Source: Proteobacteria bacterium UBA6522
Lineage (GTDB): Bacteria; Pseudomonadota; Gammaproteobacteria; Steroidobacterales; Rariloculaceae
Length of the DNA: 8,574 nt
NCBI GenBank assembly: GCA_002434915.1
Contig: DJLG01000038.1
Location: forward strand, 4,595 to 13,168
Direction: 5' to 3'
Shown: piece after piece, positions 1-5,553 of the stretch
How the letters are laid out: each line of letters begins with the position of its first letter
How positions within the stretch are numbered: position 1 is the first letter of the stretch
The notes under the pieces: model-generated
Databases searched by the model: none
Seen by the model: only the letters and a program-made list of their open reading frames with translations
What the model was told of the DNA's origin: nothing
Translations under genes and position numbers: made by a program

Positions 1-711
1 AATGCCCTCATCTATCTTCCACTCGTAATTTGGTTATGGAAAGCACCTTATGGGCCGCGTTTCAGAAAGAATTCTTCTTCAATTGAACGCGAGTTTAAAG
101 GGTTTTCTGATCTTCTTTTTACGCTTAGGTCTATTGCTGAAAACCGTGTAGTAGTTACCATGACCTTATTAGGTGGTGGCGCAGCTTTATTTATTGGCAA
201 TGGTTATCAACCTCAGATGCCAGCATTTGCTTTAGATCTGGGGTATGGCAATCCAGGATTAGCCTACGGTGCTTTATTAAGTGCTGATGCATTCGGTGCA
301 CTAGTTGCAGGCTTAGCTCTTGAGTCGCGTGGATTGTTAGAAGCCAGACCTAAGACCGCTTTGATTCTAGCAATGCTCTGGTGTTGTGCTCTCGGTATTT
401 TTTCTGCTTTAACAAGTTATCCTTTAGCGCTAATGCTCTTGTTTGCGGTTGGGTTTTTAGAACTTTCATTTTTTGCGATGGCACAGACGCTTGTTCAGTT
501 AAGGGCGCCACAAGAAATTCGTGGGCGAGTGATTGGTCTTTTTACTATGTCAGCGTTGGGGATGAGGACTTTTTCAGGTATTACGATCGGGATTGTAGGT
601 GGTGTGATTGGGATTCATGCGTCTTTAGCGCTTAGTGCAGCGTGTTTGTTTGTTCTAATATGTTTTTTATTCGTATATCTTGGATATGATGAAAGTGAAA
701 AAAAGTATTGA
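1..711 (+). CDS. MFS permease, C-terminal part (5' end outside window)
   Basis: The reading frame is open from the first base and ends with TGA at 709-711, giving 236 residues. An internal ATG at 160 is not the start, because membrane-protein sequence continues upstream of it: a hydrophobic helix (LPLVIWLW, about residues 6-13), then a basic loop (YGPRFRKN). The remainder consists of hydrophobic segments rich in Gly, Ala, Leu and Phe, separated by short charged loops. One loop, RAPQEIRGRVIGLF, resembles the Arg/Gly cytoplasmic loop typical of major facilitator transporters of the MFS_3/enterobactin-exporter type. The protein should be an inner-membrane secondary transporter, probably an exporter, but the substrate cannot be inferred. 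About half of a normal 400-residue MFS protein is present. It is co-oriented with the next gene but separated by 69 bp, so cotranscription is uncertain. The family call is firm and the subfamily tentative. Confidence 0.85.
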   Translation, partial: NALIYLPLVIWLWKAPYGPRFRKNSSSIEREFKGFSDLLFTLRSIAENRVVVTMTLLGGGAALFIGNGYQPQMPAFALDLGYGNPGLAYGALLSADAFGALVAGLALESRGLLEARPKTALILAMLWCCALGIFSALTSYPLALMLLFAVGFLELSFFAMAQTLVQLRAPQEIRGRVIGLFTMSALGMRTFSGITIGIVGGVIGIHASLALSAACLFVLICFLFVYLGYDESEKKY

Positions 712-780
712 GGTTGTGTTTGCCCTGTTGTAAAAGACTATCGGCAATTGTTCTATTAGCAGAGGTAAAAGGTTTTAAGA

Positions 781-1149
781 ATGAAACATCTAATATTATT
801 TGGTTTTTTCTGGTTTCTGTCGTCTGCATCTGTTTTAGCGCACCATTCTATTAATGCAGAATATGATCGTGAGTCGCCGATTTCCCTCAATGGCGTCATC
901 ACTGAAGTTGAATGGCAGAGTCCTCATATTTGGTATTACATTGATGTGGCCAATGAACAAGGCCAGATTGAGAAATGGGCAATCTCAGGTGGTTCGCCAA
1001 ATATGCTTATGCGTAGGGGCGTATATAAAAGCGTACTTGAAATAGGGATGACTATTACAGTACAGGGATTCCGAGCAAGGGATGGTTCAAATAATGCGGC
1101 TGGGCGTCAAGTCACACGGTCTGACGGCAGTAATGTATTTGCAAGGTAG
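781..1149 (+). CDS. Exported DUF6152 family protein
   Basis: This encodes 122 residues. A Sec signal peptide covers residues 1-20 (MKHLILFGFFWF..SVLA), with a good V-L-A cleavage site. The predicted mature protein begins directly with His-His-Ser. The body shows the pattern I associate with DUF6152: a mature N-terminus of HHS..AEYD, then a Gly-Val-Ile-x-Glu-Val-Glu-Trp strand, a W-Q-S-P-H49-I-W motif, a GGSPNMLMRRG segment (about residues 70-80), and a terminal GFRARDGSNNAAGR segment (about 105-118). The beta-rich pattern suggests a small OB-like barrel, which is inference. Biochemical function is not established. The length is normal for the family. AAAGG at 768-772 lies 8 nt before the ATG and acts as a weak ribosome binding site. 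Only 16 bp separate its stop from the next gene, which argues for an operon. The protein should be periplasmic. Confidence 0.88.
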   Translation: MKHLILFGFFWFLSSASVLAHHSINAEYDRESPISLNGVITEVEWQSPHIWYYIDVANEQGQIEKWAISGGSPNMLMRRGVYKSVLEIGMTITVQGFRARDGSNNAAGRQVTRSDGSNVFAR

Positions 1150-1152
1150 TAT

Positions 1153-1158
1153 TAGGGT
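1153..1158 (+). promoter_or_regulatory. Ribosome binding site deciding the start at 1166
   Basis: AGGGTG lies 7 nt upstream of ATG 1166, in the 16-bp gap after the DUF6152 stop codon. It favours this start over an in-frame ATG at 1082, which lies inside the preceding gene and would put a hydrophilic stretch before the signal peptide. In-frame ATGs at 1175 and 1199 would also leave an export signal but are not as well placed behind this element. Confidence 0.5.
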
Positions 1159-1165
1159 GTTAAAT

Positions 1166-1945
1166 ATGAAGGTCATGTATTTGTTATATAGAAAGTTCAT
1201 GTTAATAGGCTTAATTGTTAGCCCGTTCTTAACTCTGAATGTTGTCGCTCAAGAGACTATGGATATAGTTAGAGATGAGGCCGGTAAGCCTGATTTTAGT
1301 GGCATCTATCAATGGCCTTTGCAGCTTGACCACGACGAAGACGGTGGAAGCTCTGCCACGATTTTTGATCGCAAGTATTTTCCACCATTGCTTGAGGGCG
1401 GAGAAGATTTTCTGGAACCACGTACTGGGGATCCACGTCATGATGAGCCACGCAACTTTTGTATGCCGTCAGGGTTCCCTTCAGGAATCCTCTCAGCTTA
1501 TGCAATGCGTTGGCAACAATCGGAGGACTACCTGATTATGATTCATGAATTTCAGGCTATGACACGTATTATTCCTTTGGATGGTCGGGATCATCGGGAC
1601 TATATAGAACCATCTTTTTATGGTGACCCAGTAGGGCATTGGGAGGGTGATACTCTTGTTGTTGAGACAACGAATTTCAAACGCTGGGTGCTTGATGATT
1701 ATTTTTACACAAATCCTAATGAGTACCGTATGCACAGTGATGCACTGACAACCATTGAACGTATTAAATGGAAAAGTGCTGACGCCATTAGTTATGAATT
1801 AACTATTGATGACCCTAAAATCTTCACAAGGCCTTGGTCACAAGAATTTGAGATTCAATCTAAACCTGAATGGGATGCAGCTGGAATTGTGGAATATGTA
1901 TGTCAGGAAAATAACCGTTGTCCGGGCGGTGTTTGTGAAAATTGA
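1166..1945 (+). CDS. Exported protein of an unnamed family often seen beside DUF6152
   Basis: From the chosen ATG this is 259 residues. A Sec signal occupies residues 1-29 (basic start, hydrophobic LIGLIVSPFLTL, cleavage near VVAQ). The mature part opens with GKPDFSGIYQ. It then contains PRNFCMPSGFP (about 95-105), RIIPLDGRDHR (about 134-144), GHWEGDTLVVETTNF (157-171), TIDDPK (213-218) and RPWSQ (222-226). From memory, these motifs recur in a large family annotated only as hypothetical, common in Gammaproteobacteria and Acidobacteria and often next to DUF6152 genes. I know of no enzymatic assignment. The predicted mature protein has four cysteines, C99, C246, C252 and C257, three of them in a C-terminal tail CQENNRCPGGVC, suggesting disulfides or a metal site. 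It lies in a probable operon, 16 bp after DUF6152 and 80 bp before the NHL gene. Being a real exported protein is near certain; its function is unknown. Confidence 0.85.
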   Translation: MKVMYLLYRKFMLIGLIVSPFLTLNVVAQETMDIVRDEAGKPDFSGIYQWPLQLDHDEDGGSSATIFDRKYFPPLLEGGEDFLEPRTGDPRHDEPRNFCMPSGFPSGILSAYAMRWQQSEDYLIMIHEFQAMTRIIPLDGRDHRDYIEPSFYGDPVGHWEGDTLVVETTNFKRWVLDDYFYTNPNEYRMHSDALTTIERIKWKSADAISYELTIDDPKIFTRPWSQEFEIQSKPEWDAAGIVEYVCQENNRCPGGVCEN

Positions 1946-2012
1946 TTGCTAAAGATGAACTCAATAAAAAGGGTATCAAAGATTTTTTAATGGCAGTCAA
2001 GTAACAAAAGAC

Positions 2013-2020
2013 GAGGGGGT
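2013..2020 (+). promoter_or_regulatory. Strong purine-rich ribosome binding site for the NHL gene
   Basis: GAGGGGGT sits 5 nt upstream of ATG 2026. It is the best Shine-Dalgarno-like element in the first three-gene group, so the NHL protein may be translated more efficiently than its two upstream neighbours. The sequence running into the start codon (GGTGCCTCATGA) is repeated at the start of the serine hydrolase on the other strand. Confidence 0.65.
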
Positions 2021-2025
2021 GCCTC

Positions 2026-3246
2026 ATGAGCACAAAGATAAGGTGGTTACGAGTTGATCTGCTTTTTCTGTCAATTATTGTTGTATGTGTTTTAAGTGCT
2101 TCTGACCTTGTAAGCGCTCAGACTGAGCAGGCCATAGATGAAAACGGTGCCCCTTTGTTTAGGGTAGATCCCTTTTGGCCAGGACAGTTACCAAACCGAT
2201 GGAGCATGCAGCAGGTCACGGGTATCTATGTAGATCACATGGATCATATCTGGTTTTTAAACCGTGGAAATGGCGTTGAGGGTGATGAAATTGGTGGTAG
2301 TGATGAGCCGCCTCGAATAGATTGTTGTGTGCGAAGCCCCGAGGTTATTGAGATGGACCAGGAAGGTAATGTACTTAATGCCTGGGGAGGCCCAGGGTTC
2401 CATCCTAAATGGCCAACAGCGTTGCAGACTGTTATAGCTGACAGAGATGGTTTTGTCTGGATAGGTGGGACAAGACCCCAAGACAGCATTCTTAAGTTTA
2501 CGCGGAATGGCGAGCTAGTTTGGGATTTTGATCATCGTCCGCCAGAAGGTATGGAGTTAGAAGAGGACAATACACAGACGGATGTTCTGTCAAACAAAGG
2601 TCGCTTTCAACTCGACCAGGATGCCCGAGAGATTTATATCATTAACTGGAAACGGGTACTGGTTTATGACATGGATACAGGTGATTACAAACGTGGCTGG
2701 GGTGGCCATGGTATGGCCTTAAGTGAAATTTCTAATGATCCTATTGAAGGATATGAATGGGAGGGACAACGCCCGCCAGAAGAGGTTAATTTTGTTCCTG
2801 ATCTACATTTTTTAGAGATCTCTACTGATGGTTTAGTTTACGTTGGAGAACGTGGTCAGAATAGAATTCAGGTATTTCAGAAGAATGGGACATGGGTTAG
2901 AGATATTTATGTAGCAGAGGGGACGCCTGGACAGAGATTAGGACTGGAACAGTGTGGTGGCGTGGGTGTCAGAAAGTCTCTTCCTCCATGTGGCTCCATG
3001 TATAAATTAGTCATCTCCAAAGACCCTGAGCAGAGGTATCTTTATATGGCAGATGGGACTAACAATAGGGTTTGGATTGTAGATCGCCAGAGTGGGGAAA
3101 CGCTTGGATCTTTTGGTGGTAACGGTCGGTATGCTGGTCAACTTCATTGGATAAACGCAATAGGTATAGATTCGATAGGTAACATTTATACAGGGGAAGT
3201 TGAGCATGCTAAGAGAATCCAGAAATTTGAGCCCATTCGTCCTTAA
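2026..3246 (+). CDS. Exported NHL-repeat beta-propeller protein
   Basis: This encodes 406 residues. The signal peptide is about residues 1-31 (basic KIRWLRVD, then a long hydrophobic core, cleavage near LVSAQ). After it come propeller-blade signatures of the NHL type: GIYVDHMDHIWFLNRG (66-81), MDQEGNVLNAWGGPG (110-124), DRDGFVWIGG (139-148), GLVYVGERGQNRIQVF (269-284), YLYMADGTNNRVWIVD (338-353) and IDSIGNIYTGEVEHAKRIQKF-type sequence (381-401). The protein should fold as a six-bladed propeller in the periplasm. Family members are often labelled peptidyl-alpha-hydroxyglycine alpha-amidating lyase-like, but the sequence alone does not establish that activity. Cysteines C100, C101, C310 and C322 could form disulfides, and adjacent C100-C101 is unusual. 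It is probably last in an operon with the DUF6152 and unnamed genes. The fold is secure; the ligand or substrate is unknown. Confidence 0.88.
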   Translation: MSTKIRWLRVDLLFLSIIVVCVLSASDLVSAQTEQAIDENGAPLFRVDPFWPGQLPNRWSMQQVTGIYVDHMDHIWFLNRGNGVEGDEIGGSDEPPRIDCCVRSPEVIEMDQEGNVLNAWGGPGFHPKWPTALQTVIADRDGFVWIGGTRPQDSILKFTRNGELVWDFDHRPPEGMELEEDNTQTDVLSNKGRFQLDQDAREIYIINWKRVLVYDMDTGDYKRGWGGHGMALSEISNDPIEGYEWEGQRPPEEVNFVPDLHFLEISTDGLVYVGERGQNRIQVFQKNGTWVRDIYVAEGTPGQRLGLEQCGGVGVRKSLPPCGSMYKLVISKDPEQRYLYMADGTNNRVWIVDRQSGETLGSFGGNGRYAGQLHWINAIGIDSIGNIYTGEVEHAKRIQKFEPIRP

Positions 3247-3265
3247 TATGGGCTTTAGCAAATAT

Positions 3266-3301
3266 TAATTTCTAGTGATTTACGTAGTAGCTAGAATTTT
3301 T
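3266..3301. terminator. Weak AT-rich hairpin between convergent genes
   Basis: In the 82-bp spacer between the convergent NHL and thioesterase genes, TTCTAG (3270-3275) can pair with CTAGAA (3291-3296). The second arm runs straight into five Ts, as in a forward intrinsic terminator. The loop is long (15 nt) and the stem GC-poor, so it would be a weak terminator. A further TTCTAGC at 3344-3350, inside the thioesterase coding end, can pair alternatively with GCTAGAA at 3290-3296. Nothing else is evident in this spacer. Confidence 0.35.
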
Positions 3302-3328
3302 GATAGTCTGGACTAAGTTCAATTTTAA

Positions 3329-3766
3329 CTAAGAAGAAATTTTTTCTAGCGCTATCCTAATCTTGTCAGGGATTTTATGGGGTTTATGTGTTGCTCTTGA
3401 TACGAAGGTATGTACAAAGTATCCAGCAGCAGACAATGATTCTTCTCTGCCTCGAAATAAGCCAATCTCATAGCGCGCACTAGAGTGACCCAGATGCGTA
3501 ACTCGTAACCCTGCATCCACCACTTCTGGAAATTGTAGAGGTTTGAAGTAACTACATGAGCTTTCTACGCAAAAACCCACGACCGGATCATCTGTAATAT
3601 TTAATCCTGACTTATTAATCAGATAAAGTCCGATAACAGTGTCAAAAAATGAGTAGTAATTTACATTATTGACATGGAGATAGACGTCATTATCCATCCA
3701 TCTCGTTGGAATCTGCGTGTAATATTTATAGCAGTTCCTACCGTTTTCGCGCCACTCCTTACCCAC
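3329..3766 (-). CDS. Hotdog-fold acyl-CoA thioesterase (4HBT/YbgC type)
   Basis: This encodes 145 residues, a typical length for the family, starting at GTG with AGGAG 5 nt upstream. It has no signal peptide, so the enzyme is cytoplasmic. The N-terminal segment TRWMDNDVYLHVNNVNYYSFFD (in parts 21-42) is the hallmark of the 4-hydroxybenzoyl-CoA thioesterase class. The second Asp, D27, lines up with the catalytic Asp of that class (alignment from memory). The usual Gly before HVNN is Leu30 here, a small departure. The central strands CSYFKPLQFPEVVDAGLRV (71-89) and HLGHSSARYEIGLF (91-104) match the rest of the hotdog fold. The reaction is hydrolysis of an acyl-CoA to a free acid and CoA; the acyl group is unknown. 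It follows the serine hydrolase by 14 bp and is almost certainly cotranscribed with it. Confidence 0.88.
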   Translation of the reverse strand: MGKEWRENGRNCYKYYTQIPTRWMDNDVYLHVNNVNYYSFFDTVIGLYLINKSGLNITDDPVVGFCVESSCSYFKPLQFPEVVDAGLRVTHLGHSSARYEIGLFRGREESLSAAGYFVHTFVSRATHKPHKIPDKIRIALEKISS

Positions 3767-3771
3767 ACTAA

Positions 3772-3776
3772 CTCCT
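3772..3776 (-). promoter_or_regulatory. Ribosome binding site supporting the GTG start at 3766
   Basis: On the reverse strand AGGAG lies 5 nt before GTG at 3766-3764. It sits inside the 14-bp gap between the serine hydrolase stop and the thioesterase start. The next in-frame ATG (residue 24) lies inside the conserved active-site motif, so it cannot be the true start. Confidence 0.65.
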
Positions 3777-3780
3777 AAGA

Positions 3781-5247
3781 TTAGTTTTCAGGGAACGCTT
3801 TTAATATTTCTCGTAATAGGTCCCAGCGGTTAAATCCTTGATTTCCATAATCTAGACCGCGTCTAACAATCACGAGATTATGAGAAGGAACAACGATTGT
3901 ATATTGGCCACGATTTCCTGAAGTAGAGTAAGCGTTTTTTGGTACATCGGTACGGTCATCAGGCACTAACCACCATTGAGCACCATAGAAGTTTCCAAAC
4001 CCAGAGCCTCCGTCATTAGCACGATTTCTTCCTGCTGAAGAAGGGGCTGGTGTGCGAATGAAGTCGATCCAATCCTCAGATATCAATCTCTCACCATTCC
4101 ACACCCCACCTTGCAGGTAAAGCAGTCCAAATCGACCGAGATCACGCGCGTTTGAGTAAACCTGGCTACTAAGAATAAAGTCGCCAAACCTATCGACTCC
4201 TAATAGCGTATTACGCATTCCAATTTTGTCTAGTAGTGCCCTTCGGGGGAATTCCAGATACGCTTCTTCACCCACCGCTAGCTTCATGGCATAGACGCCC
4301 CGTAGGGTATCGTAGTTTTCATAATCCCAATATGTACCAGGTTCGCGGATGAGACCCGCATTTCTCAGTCCTTGGATTGAACTGGCACCTGCCCAGTAAG
4401 CAAGTCCTGATCCTGTAGCATATTCGAGTTCATTATTATCGACAGGATAGAGTCCACTCGACATGTTAAGTACATTTCTTAGTGTGATTTCTGATCTAGG
4501 GTCATGTTGCCCGGAAGAAACTTGGGGGTGCCAGTCAAACTGAAGAGGTTCATCTAAAGATAACCTTCCTTGATCAACCAGCATACCTATGAGAGTTCCG
4601 GCAATACTCTTTGCGGTAGACCAAGTACGAGTCCGGGTCTTGTAATCTACGCCGCGTGCATATCTTTCATGAAGAATCTGTCCGTTATGTATCACTAGAA
4701 GACTTAGAGTTACTTGTTCTTCTGATTCTCGATCGAATGTCCAGTCCGAAGCGGCTATTAGAGCATTTATATCTACACCTTCTGGCAAATCAAAAAGGTG
4801 CTCAACTAAATCACCGTCTGGCCATGGGAGGATTGTTGTATTATCAGAAAGCGGTGGCATTGCAATTTCAGGGAGTGTATCTATGTCCTCTAGGGTTTGA
4901 TCTGGCGCCAGGATGACGCATCCAACACCTCTTCTGAATGCGGCTCGCATGATTGGTGATTGTTCTCCATTACCAATGGAGACCGCCTTGAGTTCCCAGT
5001 CCACAGAATAATCGCCACCACTGGCAGTACCCACAGGATTTGGAAGATAGGCCAATTCCTGTTCAAAAACTTGCTCAAGAGTTCTATTAGAGGTGAAAAG
5101 ACCGTTACACATAAACATGGCCTGCTGGCCATATTGGATCATCATCCTGTTAGGCTGCCAGTAATCGAATGTTTCTTCCTGTTGGGCAGCTGCTGGTAGC
5201 ATAGATATAAGGGAAAGAAATGAAACTAGCGTAAGTAGTATTTTCAT
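3781..5247 (-). CDS. Exported beta-lactamase-fold serine hydrolase
   Basis: This encodes 488 residues. The signal peptide is residues 1-21 (MKILLTLVSF..PAAA). An N-terminal region of about 140 residues contains MFMCNGLFTSNR (44-55) and a second Cys at 110. The catalytic domain then follows, of the class C beta-lactamase/esterase type (PF00144): S210-T-A-K213 is the SxxK nucleophile motif, Y309-E-N311 the YxN motif, and GNRGQ (444-448) sits where the third KTG/HxG-like motif is expected. All key residues are present, so it should be active as a periplasmic esterase, amidase or peptidase; the substrate is unknown. I infer that the N-terminal extension is a conserved part of this subgroup. The reverse-strand start has AAAGGTG just upstream, and a good promoter lies at 5279-5307. 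It forms a bicistron with the thioesterase. Confidence 0.9.
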   Translation of the reverse strand: MKILLTLVSFLSLISMLPAAAQQEETFDYWQPNRMMIQYGQQAMFMCNGLFTSNRTLEQVFEQELAYLPNPVGTASGGDYSVDWELKAVSIGNGEQSPIMRAAFRRGVGCVILAPDQTLEDIDTLPEIAMPPLSDNTTILPWPDGDLVEHLFDLPEGVDINALIAASDWTFDRESEEQVTLSLLVIHNGQILHERYARGVDYKTRTRTWSTAKSIAGTLIGMLVDQGRLSLDEPLQFDWHPQVSSGQHDPRSEITLRNVLNMSSGLYPVDNNELEYATGSGLAYWAGASSIQGLRNAGLIREPGTYWDYENYDTLRGVYAMKLAVGEEAYLEFPRRALLDKIGMRNTLLGVDRFGDFILSSQVYSNARDLGRFGLLYLQGGVWNGERLISEDWIDFIRTPAPSSAGRNRANDGGSGFGNFYGAQWWLVPDDRTDVPKNAYSTSGNRGQYTIVVPSHNLVIVRRGLDYGNQGFNRWDLLREILKAFPEN

Positions 5248-5278
5248 GAGGCACCTTTACGAGCTTGTTATATCTATG

Positions 5279-5307
5279 ATTATTCGGTTGGTTGCTAAAC
5301 AGGTCAA
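5279..5307 (-). promoter_or_regulatory. Sigma70-like promoter for the serine hydrolase bicistron
   Basis: Reading the reverse strand, TTGACC (5307-5302, five of six matches to the -35 consensus) is followed by exactly 17 nt and AATAAT (5284-5279, five of six matches to the -10 consensus). The transcript would start near 5272, leaving an untranslated leader of about 25 nt that contains the ribosome binding site. This is the best promoter match I found in the window. Confidence 0.65.
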
Positions 5308-5351
5308 GCTGGAAATGTAACTCTGATAGGCAAGAACATAGTAGGGTTCAG

Positions 5352-5397
5352 TTGAATTCAATTTTATATGTCAGGTACCTTCAATCCTATGTATAGG
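5352..5397. repeat. Cluster of three short palindromes
   Basis: Within 46 bp lie TTGAATTCAA (5352-5361), AGGTACCT (5373-5380) and CCTAT-GT-ATAGG (5386-5397), all exact inverted repeats. They lie 45 to 118 bp upstream of the reverse -35 box and could be operator half-sites for a dimeric regulator. The three do not share one consensus, so a single regulator is not demonstrated and chance is possible. Confidence 0.35.
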
Positions 5398-5492
5398 CAT
5401 GTAATTGTTATATATCCCTTTGAATTTTATTAAAAATAGTTAATATTTTTTGTGTCTAATCTTAAAAAGTTTTAACCGTTTTTTTTCTGTTC

Positions 5493-5519
5493 TTGTTTAT
5501 TGCTCTGGCAAAATATAAG
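5493..5519 (+). promoter_or_regulatory. Possible promoter for the DUF5916 gene
   Basis: TTGTTT (5493-5498) and TATAAG (5514-5519) are separated by 15 nt, a short spacer, downstream of an eight-T run that could help polymerase binding. A transcript from here would begin near 5526, after the in-frame TTG at 5500 and before the GTG at 5554. That fits the later start. The match is only moderate. Confidence 0.3.
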
Positions 5520-5553
5520 CCTAGATGATTTTTACTCTTTAGGGCTGTTTTAC

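Larger units (their letters stand above)
5248..5553. other. Divergent intergenic control region
   Basis: This spacer of about 300 bp separates the divergent serine hydrolase and DUF5916 genes. Its left part holds the reverse promoter. The centre (5352-5397) holds three small palindromes. The right part (5401-5490) is very AT-rich, with an AAAAATA/TATTTTT inverted repeat (5432-5450), a TTAAAA/TTTTAA repeat (5462-5475) and a run of eight Ts (5479-5486). I see no coding gene in it. It most likely carries the promoters and regulator sites for both neighbours. Confidence 0.6.

Noticed and set aside
160..711. Short 183-residue MFS gene starting at ATG 160
   Set aside because: The same frame is open to the window edge and encodes an additional transmembrane helix and loop, so 160 is an internal Met of a truncated gene.
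1082..1165. In-frame upstream ATG extending the unnamed exported gene into DUF6152
   Set aside because: It would overlap DUF6152 by 68 bp and place a hydrophilic stretch before a normal signal peptide. ATG 1166 has its own ribosome binding site.
4656..4916. Forward ORF inside the serine hydrolase gene
   Set aside because: It is antisense to a well-supported domain, with no recognisable motif or start signal. It is a shadow of the real gene.
5506..5519. Sigma54-like TGGCA element
   Set aside because: The second conserved block (TTGC at the right spacing) is missing.
5500..5553. TTG start adding 18 residues to the DUF5916 protein
   Set aside because: No clear ribosome binding site is seen, the added residues would bury the signal peptide, and a possible promoter -10 box lies downstream of this TTG.
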